Below are positions 18,562 through 28,073 of a stretch of DNA of 64,000 nt, in pieces; the stretch's first letter is position 1, and the number at the start of each line of letters is the position of its first letter. Source of the stretch: Streptomyces sp. LX-29. Its GTDB lineage: Bacteria > Actinomycetota > Actinomycetes > Streptomycetales > Streptomycetaceae. The stretch is taken from NCBI RefSeq assembly GCF_029541745.1, contig NZ_CP089746.1:6147559-6211558 (forward strand), in the 5' to 3' direction. The translations under genes were made by a program, and so were the position numbers. Under the pieces are notes generated by a model. The model searched no databases, was not told the origin of the DNA, and saw only the letters and a list, made by a program, of their open reading frames with translations.

Positions 18562-19995
18562 CTACACCAGCCGGCGGATCTCGCCGCGGACGCGGTAGAA
18601 CCCGGACGCGGAGTGCAGGGCGTCCACCACATAGCGGGCTCCGACCTCGCGCATCCGGCGGGGGAACTGGACGTTCCACTCCGGTTCGTAGCCGCCGCTG
18701 ACGACCCGCATCCGCAGCCGACTGCCCTCCTGCACACATTCGACGATCACGCCGCCGGCCGGCGCGGCGGAGGAGACCACCGTCCGCACCGCCGCCGACG
18801 GAGTGTAGGTGGGCAGCCCCGCGGAGGACTTCACGTCCCGCGCGGTGGGGAGCGTGCCGCCCTGCGCGGCCGCGATGGCGGCGTCGCTGGCGTCGATGCA
18901 GGCCAGCGAGCCGTCGGTGGTGACGATGTACAGCTTCTCGTCGTGGTACTGCATGGACAGCGCCGAGCCGCCCCCGGTCCCCAGCTTCCACAGCCGGGTG
19001 CCGTCCTGCGCGAAGCAGTACACCGAGGAGGCGGAGTCGCCCGCGAAGACGTACTGGCCGCCCGGGGCCGTGGCGCAGGAGTACACGACGGTGTCGCACC
19101 GGTACACGGCCTCGATACGGCCGGTCTCCTTGTCCAGGCGCTGGACCACCCGGCGGTCGGTGCCCGCGTACACCGCGTCGTCCTCCTGCCAGCCGAAGAG
19201 CACCGCGCCGGTGGTGGCGGTGTGCCACCGCTCGCCGCTGCCGTCGGGGTGGTAGGCCGTGACGCCGCGCTGGTGGCCGTGGTAGACGGCGCGGTCGTCG
19301 CGGCGGACCATCCAGGCGTGGCCACCGGCGCTCTTGCGTGACCACTGGAACTCGTCCTCGTGGTCGATGACCGTCAGTCCGCCGTTGCGGTCGGCGACGT
19401 TCAGGACGCCCTCATGGATGTCGAGCCAGAAGATGTCGACGCTGGCCGCGATCTCGTAGGCGGCGAAGGGCAGTTTGGAGGACAGGTCGTAGACCGTGCC
19501 GTCGTCACACCCCGCGTAGATCCAGAAGTCGTCGGCGACCAGGCACTTCACCCCGTCCGGCAGCTGGTAGCGGGCCAGCACCTCGCCGTCGTGTCCCAGG
19601 GTGTAGACGTCTCCGGCCTGGTTGCCGACCCAGCAGCGGTCCTGGTCGATGTGGATGCCGAACGCGGCCGCACCGGTACGGAACCGCCACAGCACCGGCG
19701 CGACCGAGCGCGCCGTCGAGGGGGCCGAGGTCACCTGGCGCCGCGTCACCGGCCGCGCGGCGCGCTGGCCCCGCACCGCCGGCGCGTACCCCTTGCGTAC
19801 CTTCTCGCCGATCTTCTTCGCGGCCGCGGCCTGCGCCTTCTGCGCCGTGGGGAAGGTGGAGGTCTGGAGCTGTCCGGCCGCGCCGATGCGGCCGTAGCGC
19901 ACCGACACGACGGTGCCGTCCACCGTGACCTCATAGAACTTGTGTGCTCCACCGCCCTCTTGAGACAGCTCCAGATACGTCGTCGACCGAGACAC
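18562..19995 (-). CDS. WGR domain protein with PQQ/WD40-like beta-propeller
   Basis: A 477-aa protein. The N-terminal WGR domain (about 1-75: YLELSQEGG, FYEVTVDGTVVSVRYGRIGAAGQ) is the fold that in PARPs binds DNA ends. A basic linker with Ala/Lys/Arg leads to a propeller of about seven blades (about 100-470), with repeated strands such as CWVGNQAGDVYTLG, YAGCDDGTVYDLS and YAGTDRRVVQRLDKETG. In bacteria this pairing has no established function. GTG 19995 has GGGAGGGG 7-14 nt upstream. It lies between the FUSC and DUF6343 genes, all on the minus strand. Confidence 0.87.
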   Translation of the reverse strand: MSRSTTYLELSQEGGGAHKFYEVTVDGTVVSVRYGRIGAAGQLQTSTFPTAQKAQAAAAKKIGEKVRKGYAPAVRGQRAARPVTRRQVTSAPSTARSVAPVLWRFRTGAAAFGIHIDQDRCWVGNQAGDVYTLGHDGEVLARYQLPDGVKCLVADDFWIYAGCDDGTVYDLSSKLPFAAYEIAASVDIFWLDIHEGVLNVADRNGGLTVIDHEDEFQWSRKSAGGHAWMVRRDDRAVYHGHQRGVTAYHPDGSGERWHTATTGAVLFGWQEDDAVYAGTDRRVVQRLDKETGRIEAVYRCDTVVYSCATAPGGQYVFAGDSASSVYCFAQDGTRLWKLGTGGGSALSMQYHDEKLYIVTTDGSLACIDASDAAIAAAQGGTLPTARDVKSSAGLPTYTPSAAVRTVVSSAAPAGGVIVECVQEGSRLRMRVVSGGYEPEWNVQFPRRMREVGARYVVDALHSASGFYRVRGEIRRLV

Positions 19996-20100
19996 GGCAG
20001 ACCCCTCCCACGGACAGGAAACGGTGGGCGACTCCGTGGTCGTCCACTGCTACGAACCGTACGGGCGACCACTGACAACGCCCGGCCGGCCGCTCCCGCC

Positions 20101-21330
20101 TCACCCTCGGCGCAGCCGGGACAAGGACTTTCGGACCCGGTCCCGGGCCTTGGCCCACCGTGGGAACCGCTCCCTCCGCTCCTGCGCGTACCGGTCCAAC
20201 TCCTCCATCAGCCGCCGCGACCGGTGGTCCATGTCGAGCTCGTCCAGGATCCGGTCGACCTCGGCCAACAGCGCTCCGTGGAGCTGCCACTGACGGGGGT
20301 GCTGTTGGATGCGGAACAGCAGCAATTCGGCGACGTCGTCGCGGCTGGCGTTGGCTTTGGCGAGCTCAGCCGCGAGGCGCGCCTCGGCCTCCTCGGCGTT
20401 GGCACTGACCTGGGTGGTGACCAGGGCGGCGAAGCTCTGGACGGCCTGGGAGAGATGGCCGAAGAGGGCTTGGAGCCCCGCGGCCACCTCGGGTGGGAAG
20501 AGCGGCTCGTCGGTGCGGTGTTTGGCCAGGTCGGTGAGGGTGCGGGCGAGTACGCGCAGGACGACGGTGCAGATTTCCAGGGTGTCCAGGCCGGTGCGGA
20601 GCACGATGCGGTGCAGCAGCCCCTCACGGACCCGCGGGTTGAGGCGGAGGCTGTCCTCCGCCTGCCGGAGCGAGGCGTCGACCTGGGAGATGTCCTGGTC
20701 GAGGCGGCGTGCCTCGTGGAGCCGGGCGGCGGCGCGGGCGACGGGGATGTGCTCGGTGAGCTCGTCGCTGATGTGCAGCAGCAGGGTCCGCAGCCGACGG
20801 GCGAGGTCCTCGATGGACTCGCCGGCGGTGCGCACATAGACCGGGGGTGCCAGCAGGAAGTTGAAGAGCAGCCCCACCACCGCTCCGATCAGTGTCTCCA
20901 CCACCCGGTCCCAGGCGGTGTCGGAGACCTGGGTGACGCCCAGGACCAGCATGGCGCTGATCGCCACCTCGGGGACGAACTCGTCGACGCGCACCAGATG
21001 CCCCGCGGCGAGCGAGGCGAGGATGATCAGCGCCAGGCTCCACCAGGTCAGGCCGACCATGACGCTGAAGGCGATCGCGATGAGCACCCCGGCGACCACC
21101 GAGTTCACCCTGCGGATGCCGGTGGTGAGGGTGGCGTAGAGGGTGACCTGGACGACGAGCAGCGCGGTGAGCGGGGCGGTCAGCGGGACCGGCTCGCGGC
21201 TGAGCTGGAGCGCCACCACGTAGGAGATGGTCGCGGCCGCGGTGGAGCGCAGCGCCTGGGCCACGACGGGGGTGGTGCCGCGGCGCACCAGCTCGGCCAC
21301 GGGCTCGGTCACCTCACGTACTTCACGCAC
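20101..21330 (-). CDS. FUSC / aromatic acid exporter-like membrane protein
   Basis: A 409-aa protein with about six membrane helices in the first 170 residues (for example TALLVVQVTLYATL, VAGVLIAIAFSVMVGL, LALIILASLAAGHL, LIGAVVGLLFNFLL) and a long alpha-helical cytoplasmic C-terminus, the architecture of FUSC/ArAE-type exporters. The substrate is unknown. I start it at GTG 21330, preceded by GGGAAGA; an open extension to 21384 adds 18 residues without a ribosome site. Confidence 0.83.
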   Translation of the reverse strand: MREVREVTEPVAELVRRGTTPVVAQALRSTAAATISYVVALQLSREPVPLTAPLTALLVVQVTLYATLTTGIRRVNSVVAGVLIAIAFSVMVGLTWWSLALIILASLAAGHLVRVDEFVPEVAISAMLVLGVTQVSDTAWDRVVETLIGAVVGLLFNFLLAPPVYVRTAGESIEDLARRLRTLLLHISDELTEHIPVARAAARLHEARRLDQDISQVDASLRQAEDSLRLNPRVREGLLHRIVLRTGLDTLEICTVVLRVLARTLTDLAKHRTDEPLFPPEVAAGLQALFGHLSQAVQSFAALVTTQVSANAEEAEARLAAELAKANASRDDVAELLLFRIQQHPRQWQLHGALLAEVDRILDELDMDHRSRRLMEELDRYAQERRERFPRWAKARDRVRKSLSRLRRG

Positions 21331-21411
21331 GCACTGGCTCTTCCCGCATACGTGCCGTGGCGACACCTGGCGGGCCGTCGACACGCCTCGCGGAGGTCGG
21401 CCGAACGGCCG

Positions 21412-21957
21412 TCACACGGCGTCCGCCAACGCCAGCAGTCGGGTGACCGTGTTCCAGTTGCGGGCGGTGACCGTGACGCCCAGCCGCATCCCGAGGATCT
21501 TCTCGGCCAGTTTGGAGCGGCCCAGCCCGTTCGGGCAGTGCAGATAGAGCTCCCGGCCGATGAGCCGGAACTCGTCCGGGGCGTAGGCGGCCCGGTCCAG
21601 GGCGTCCAGCGGCGCGGTGTCGGCGGGGACGTCCGACAGGAAGACCACGTGCAGGGTCTTGGGCTCGGCCGCGGCCGCCGGGTAGGGGTTGGCGGTGACG
21701 ACGGCCGCCAGCTCGTCGCGGGTGCGCACCATGACGGGCACGGGGAAGCCCATGTCCGCGGCGATGCGGTCCTCGATCGCGCGGGCGGTCCGCTCGGGCG
21801 GCGTGCCCGGGTCGGCGAAGACGACGTTGCCCGACTGGAGGTAGACGGTGACGTCCCGGTATCCGAGCGCCTGCATCAGCTCGCGCTGTCGTGCCATGGG
21901 GAACTTCTTGTTGCCGCCGACGTTGATGCCGCGCAACAGTGCGATCTGGCGTGTCAT
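21412..21957 (-). CDS. DUF1697 domain protein
   Basis: A 181-aa protein of the DUF1697 family, function unknown. Hallmarks are the N-terminal IALLRGINVGGNKKFPM, the VYLQSGNVVF strand, and the C-terminal LYLHCPNGLGRSKL and ARNWNTVTRL motifs. It begins at ATG 21957; a TACGGT -10 box ends 7 nt upstream with no ribosome site, so the transcript is probably leaderless. Divergent from the kinase-like gene 32 nt away. Confidence 0.9.
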   Translation of the reverse strand: MTRQIALLRGINVGGNKKFPMARQRELMQALGYRDVTVYLQSGNVVFADPGTPPERTARAIEDRIAADMGFPVPVMVRTRDELAAVVTANPYPAAAAEPKTLHVVFLSDVPADTAPLDALDRAAYAPDEFRLIGRELYLHCPNGLGRSKLAEKILGMRLGVTVTARNWNTVTRLLALADAV

Positions 21958-21989
21958 TCTTCGTACCGTAGCCCAGGCATCATGGGGGA

Positions 21990-22628
21990 GTGCGGCTCGA
22001 AGCGATCTCCTGGGAACGGCTGACCCGGCTCGTCACCGACCACCTCATGGGCTTGGAGGCCGCCGACGGTGGGCCCTGGTTGCGGGTGGCCGTCGACGGA
22101 CCGCCGGCGGCGGACACCGGGGAGCTGGCGGGGCGGCTGGCCGAGGCGTTGCGGCTGCGGGGGCGGCCGGGGCTGGTGGTCGCGGCGAGCGGCTTCTGGC
22201 GGCCCGCGTCGCTGCGCTTCGAGCACGGGCGGCGGGACGTCGAGGCGTACTACGACGGGTGGCTGGACACCGGTGCGCTGTGGCGGGAGGTCTTCACGCC
22301 CCTCGAGCCGGGCGGCACCGGTCGAGTGCTGCCCGACCTGTGGGATCCCGAGGCCGACCGCGCCACCCGCAGCCCCTACGCCGAACTACCGCCCGGAGGG
22401 GTGTTGTTGCTGCACGGCGCGCTGCTGCTCGGGCACTGGTTCCCGTTCGACCTCTCCGTCCATCTGCGGCTGTCCCCGGCGGCCCTCGCGCGGCGCACCG
22501 GCGAGGACGAGCGGTGGACGCTGCCGGCCTTCGCCCGCTACGAGGAGGAGATACGGCCGGGCGAGGCCGCCGACGTGGTCGTGCGGGCCGACGATCCGCG
22601 CCACCCGGCCTGGAGCGGGCTCGGCTAG
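21990..22628 (+). CDS. Uridine kinase-like protein lacking the P-loop lysine
   Basis: A 212-aa P-loop NTPase-fold protein resembling actinobacterial proteins annotated as uridine kinase. The expected phosphate-binding loop at residues 36-44 reads DGPPAADTG where active kinases have G-x4-GK-S/T, so the catalytic lysine is absent. The downstream scaffold is kept: YYDGWLDTGALWREV, PLEPGGTGRVLPDLWDP, and a HGALLLGHWFPFDLSV strand that corresponds to the Walker B region. It may bind a nucleotide weakly or act as a pseudokinase. The start is GTG 21990. The gene is followed by the convergent ogt gene. Confidence 0.8.
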   Translation: MRLEAISWERLTRLVTDHLMGLEAADGGPWLRVAVDGPPAADTGELAGRLAEALRLRGRPGLVVAASGFWRPASLRFEHGRRDVEAYYDGWLDTGALWREVFTPLEPGGTGRVLPDLWDPEADRATRSPYAELPPGGVLLLHGALLLGHWFPFDLSVHLRLSPAALARRTGEDERWTLPAFARYEEEIRPGEAADVVVRADDPRHPAWSGLG

Positions 22629-22704
22629 ACCCGGAGCGGGGCTCGGCCCGTCCTCTCCAGGGTCGTGGCGGCACCGGGCCGGCGGCCGCGCGGGGCGCGG
22701 CGGG

Positions 22705-23370
22705 CTAGAACAGCGGTTGCGGCAGCACGCCCTCCAGCGCCAGCAGGAGGCGCTTGGTCTCCAGACCCCCGCCGAAGCCGCCGATGCCGCCGTCGCTCTC
22801 CACGACGCGGTGGCAGGGCACGACGACCGGCAGCGGGTTGCCGCCCATGGCCATGCCGACGGCCCGCGCGGCGCCGGGCTCGGCGATCCGGTCGGCCAGG
22901 TCCTGGTAGCCGACCACCGTCCCGTAGGGGACGTGGGCGGCCAGCGCACGCAGCACGCGGCGGTTGAAGCCGGTGGTCAGGGACCAGTCGAGGGGGACGG
23001 TGAACGTCCGCGCCTTCCCCGAGAAGTAGGCCGTGAGCTGGCGTATCGCCTCGGCGAGGTGGGCGGAGGCGGCGCCGGCGGAGGGATCGCCCACGGCCCG
23101 GTCGCCCGCGGAGGCGTCGTCCTTCGGGGCGCGGTCGCCCTTCGCCTCGGGGACGCCCTGCGCCTCGGGGACGCCCTCCCGACCGGGGGCGACCGGAGGC
23201 GATCCGAGCCGCCGGGTGAGGCGCTCCACCGACGCGGCGGCGGTCCGCTCGTCGGCGTGGAAGACCACGCTGACCAGGCCCTGCTCGGTCGCTCCGAGAA
23301 GCAGCGGGCCGATCGGGGTGTCCAGGACCGCCCAGGTCCAGACGCGGGAGTCGCTCGCGGATTCCGTCAC
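22705..23370 (-). CDS. ogt: Methylated-DNA-protein-cysteine S-methyltransferase
   Basis: Suicide repair enzyme that transfers the O6-alkyl group of guanine to its own cysteine. The 221-aa protein has an N-terminal Ada-like domain (1-55), a low-complexity linker (about 56-100) with the repeated GVPEAQ and GVPEAK units, and the catalytic domain (101-221). Active-site Cys186 lies in VVPCHRVVE and is followed by GGIGGFGGGLETKR. The linker is about 40 residues longer than in typical Ogt. GTG 23370 has no ribosome site but lies 7 nt after a perfect damage-type -10 box, so a leaderless mRNA is expected. Confidence 0.95.
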   Translation of the reverse strand: MTESASDSRVWTWAVLDTPIGPLLLGATEQGLVSVVFHADERTAAASVERLTRRLGSPPVAPGREGVPEAQGVPEAKGDRAPKDDASAGDRAVGDPSAGAASAHLAEAIRQLTAYFSGKARTFTVPLDWSLTTGFNRRVLRALAAHVPYGTVVGYQDLADRIAEPGAARAVGMAMGGNPLPVVVPCHRVVESDGGIGGFGGGLETKRLLLALEGVLPQPLF

Positions 23371-23377
23371 GCCCTTC

Positions 23378-23400
23378 AGCGTAGGCGGGGGCACCGACAA
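23378..23400 (-). promoter_or_regulatory. RecA-NDp/PafBC promoter of ogt
   Basis: Reading the minus strand: TTGTCGGTG (23400-23392), an 8-nt spacer, TACGCT (23383-23378). It matches TTGTCRGTG-N8-TANNNT at every defined position. The -10 box ends 7 nt before the GTG of ogt. Confidence 0.8.
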
Positions 23401-23441
23401 CGCCCCCGCCCACGCGCGTGCCTCCCGGGCGTGACGGTCCG

Positions 23442-24362
23442 CTACGCGGCGTCCAGGGCGTCCCTGATGACGTCCGGCTTGTTGGTGATGACCCCGTCCA
23501 CGCCGGCCCACGCGAGCTTGACCGCGGTCGGGCCGTCGTCCACGGTCCAGGTGAAGACCTGGAGCGGCCGGCCGTGGGCGCCCCGCACCGCGTGGATCGC
23601 GGCGACGTACTCCGGGGTGACCGCCTTGTGGTTCGGGTTGATCTGGTCGGCGAAGGCCGCGTAGGTCGGGAGGTCGGCGACGGCCGGGGCGCCCAGGAAG
23701 CCGGTCCGCACCTCCGGCCGCAGCTCGTGGACCGTCCGGACCGACCCGGCGCTGAACGACTGGATGATCAACCGGCGCTTGATGTGGGAACGGTCCAGCC
23801 AGCCCTCGCGGCGCAGCAGCCGGAGGGTCTGCCGCTCGACGCCGGGGTACAGCTCGGGGGCCTTGAGCTCCATCAGCAGGCTCTGCCCGTTGTCCTCCAC
23901 CGTCTCCATGTAGTCCTCCAGCGTGGGCACCGGCTCGCCCGCGAACTCCGGGCCGAACCAGCTGCCCGCGTCCAACTGTTCGATCTCCTCGGCGGTGAAT
24001 TCGGAGACCTTCCAGGGCGCCCGGCCGGGGAAGACCTGCTCCACGTCGGTGGTCCGGCTGAGCGTGGTGTCGTGCATGATGATCAGCTCGCCGTCCTTGG
24101 TGCGCTGCACGTCGTTCTCCACCCATCTGATCCCCCGCTCGGCCGCCTCGTCCACGGCGGCCAGGGTGTTCTCGGGGGCGTAGGCGGAGGCGCCGCGGTG
24201 CGCCACGGCGACCGGGGCGTGCGTACGCGCGGTGGCCGCCCGTGCGGTCAGCGTGTCGGACGCCGAGGCGGCGGCGGGCCGCGCCAGCGCGGTGGCGGGG
24301 AGGAAGAGCGTGGACATACCCAGGAGGGCGCCGGCGAGGGCGGCGGCGGGGCGGACGCGCAT
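23442..24362 (-). CDS. Secreted glycerophosphodiester phosphodiesterase
   Basis: Hydrolyses glycerophosphodiesters to glycerol-3-phosphate and an alcohol, so probably scavenges phosphate or lipid head groups outside the cell. The 306-aa protein has a signal peptide (about 1-28, ending ATALARP). In the GDPD TIM barrel, the catalytic and metal residues are visible: H55 in AHRGASAYAPEN, E82 and D84 in ENDVQRTKDG, and H97 in IIMHD. Later conserved strands are LLMELK and TWTVDDGP. The ATG at 24362 is preceded by GTGAGGAG. It is divergent from uvrB. Confidence 0.93.
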   Translation of the reverse strand: MRVRPAAALAGALLGMSTLFLPATALARPAAASASDTLTARAATARTHAPVAVAHRGASAYAPENTLAAVDEAAERGIRWVENDVQRTKDGELIIMHDTTLSRTTDVEQVFPGRAPWKVSEFTAEEIEQLDAGSWFGPEFAGEPVPTLEDYMETVEDNGQSLLMELKAPELYPGVERQTLRLLRREGWLDRSHIKRRLIIQSFSAGSVRTVHELRPEVRTGFLGAPAVADLPTYAAFADQINPNHKAVTPEYVAAIHAVRGAHGRPLQVFTWTVDDGPTAVKLAWAGVDGVITNKPDVIRDALDAA

Positions 24363-24688
24363 ACGGACTCCTCACGTCGTCGGTGGGCCGGACCCGCAGA
24401 GGGTGCCAGGAGTGGCGGACCGCGGGACAGGTGGCGGATGGTCGGATCGTGGCCGGGAATGTGCGGTACGACCTGCCGCACCGCGCTGAGCAGGCACGGC
24501 GGCCCCGGGGCGGCGGGGGCGGCGGACCCGGGAAACCCCGGAAAGGGCGAACGGGTGAACGCGCCGCCGACCGGCCGCCGGCGGCGGGGGACCGGAGGGC
24601 ACCCGTATGCGACCGACTCCCGTCCGGTGCCGAGCCGGTCGACTCGACGTCGTGTCCCGGCCGCGGCCGCGGGGCGGGCGGTGGGCCG

Positions 24689-24711
24689 TTGTCAGTGCCG
24701 GGTCGTACGGT
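24689..24711 (+). promoter_or_regulatory. RecA-NDp/PafBC promoter of uvrB
   Basis: TTGTCAGTG (24689-24697), an 8-nt spacer, TACGGT (24706-24711): a perfect match to TTGTCRGTG-N8-TANNNT. The -10 box ends 6 nt before the uvrB ATG at 24718. Confidence 0.85.
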
Positions 24712-24717
24712 GGTTCC

Positions 24718-26868
<2,151 letters not shown>

Positions 26869-27286
26869 CCGTCGTGTCCGGGGGTGACCGTGTCCAGGGG
26901 GGACCGAGTCCGGGGGCCGACGGCGGTGTGCGGGGCGGGACACGGGCCCTGGAGGCGGATCGACGGCAGGCGGGTCGGGGGCGCGGTGCCGGCCGGGGGA
27001 TGAGGGGGAGACGCGTGGAGCCGCGGCCGTGGGAGCCGACGCCCCGGGGAGCGCGGCGTCCCCCACGGCGGGGGTCGAGCTCCGCGTACGGCGGGGAGTG
27101 TTCGGGGTCTTTCCGGCGCGAGCCCTCGGGCCTGCGTCGAGCCCCGCGTACGGCGGGGAGTGTTTCAAGAACGACACAAACCCCGGCCGGGCGGTCCTGC
27201 CAGGCTCCGGGAGTGCTTAGGGTTCTGACAGGGCCGCACAAGACAGGCGGCCACGGGGAAACGAGAAACGAGAGTAGGGGCAGCAC
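26869..27286. other. Intergenic region between uvrB and the TerD gene
   Basis: 418 nt without a supported gene. It starts with a short degenerate GACCG(T/A)GTCC(G/A)GGGGG-like repeat just after uvrB, then holds the 29-nt direct repeat pair at 27074 and 27136. A TAGGGT sequence at 27218-27223 is a candidate -10 box for the TerD gene. Confidence 0.5.
27074..27164. repeat. Pair of 29-nt direct repeats with a 33-nt spacer
   Basis: Copies at 27074-27102 and 27136-27164 differ at one base in 29. Each holds an internal dyad of the CCCCGC...GCGGGG kind, perfect in the second copy. The 62-nt period and hairpin-bearing repeat resemble a type I-E CRISPR unit, but there are only two copies, no cas gene in the window, and no clear third copy one period away. 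Confidence 0.6.
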
Positions 27287-27865
27287 GTGACGGTCAACAT
27301 GTCCAAGGGACAGTCCATCAGCCTGCAGAAGGCCGACGGTGGCACCCTGACCGCGGTGCGTATGGGACTGGGGTGGCAGGCCGCCGCCCGCCGGGGGCTG
27401 TTCGGGTCCCGCACTCGGGAGATCGACCTCGACGCGTCGGCCGTGCTGTTCGCCAGCGGGCAGCCGACGGACGTGGTCTTCTTCCGCCACCTGGTCAGTG
27501 ACGACGGCTCGGTGCGGCACACCGGTGACAACCTGGTCGGCGGCGTCGGCCAGGGCGGCGACGACGAGGCGATCCTCGTCGACCTCCAGCGCGTTCCGGT
27601 CCACATCGACCAGATCGTCTTCACGGTGAACTCCTTCACCGGTCAGTCCTTCACCGAGGTGCAGAACGCCTTCTGCCGCCTCGTCGACGAGACCAACGGC
27701 CAGGAGCTGGCGCGCTACACCCTCACCGGCGGCGGGCAGTACACCGCGCAGATCATGGCGAAGGTGCAGCGGGTCGGCGGCGGCTGGCAGATGAAGGCTC
27801 TGGGCGAGCCGGCCAACGGCCGCACCTTCCAGGACCTGATGCCGCACATCGTGCCCCACCTGTAA
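27287..27865 (+). CDS. TerD family protein
   Basis: A 192-aa TerD-fold protein, a calcium-binding family linked to tellurite and general stress resistance. The family core is visible: MSKGQSISL, the strand VRMGLGWQAA, IDLDASAVLF, VFFRHLVSDDGSVRHTGDN, and the acidic GDDEAILVDL metal region. A GTG start at 27287 follows AGTAGGGGC. It heads a cluster with a TerD-fusion gene and terC. It is cytoplasmic; the specific role in this organism is not evident. Confidence 0.92.
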   Translation: MTVNMSKGQSISLQKADGGTLTAVRMGLGWQAAARRGLFGSRTREIDLDASAVLFASGQPTDVVFFRHLVSDDGSVRHTGDNLVGGVGQGGDDEAILVDLQRVPVHIDQIVFTVNSFTGQSFTEVQNAFCRLVDETNGQELARYTLTGGGQYTAQIMAKVQRVGGGWQMKALGEPANGRTFQDLMPHIVPHL

Positions 27866-28073
27866 GCCGCGACGGGCCACGTCGACGGCCCGTGAGCGAC
27901 CGTGGTGACCGGCCCGGCGGCGAACGATCGTCGCCGGGCCGGTGGGCACTCACGACAGAGATCCTCGCGGTCGCACCCGCGGTCCCACGACCCACCGTGC
28001 GAACGCGAGCAGGACGAACCACACGTACGACGCGTACGAGCGCGCGTACGAGACGCAGCAAGGGAGCGCAGCG

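Noticed and set aside
27074..27164. A functional CRISPR array
   Set aside because: Only two repeats, one spacer, no cas gene nearby and no clear extra copy one period upstream; kept as a repeat and a finding only.
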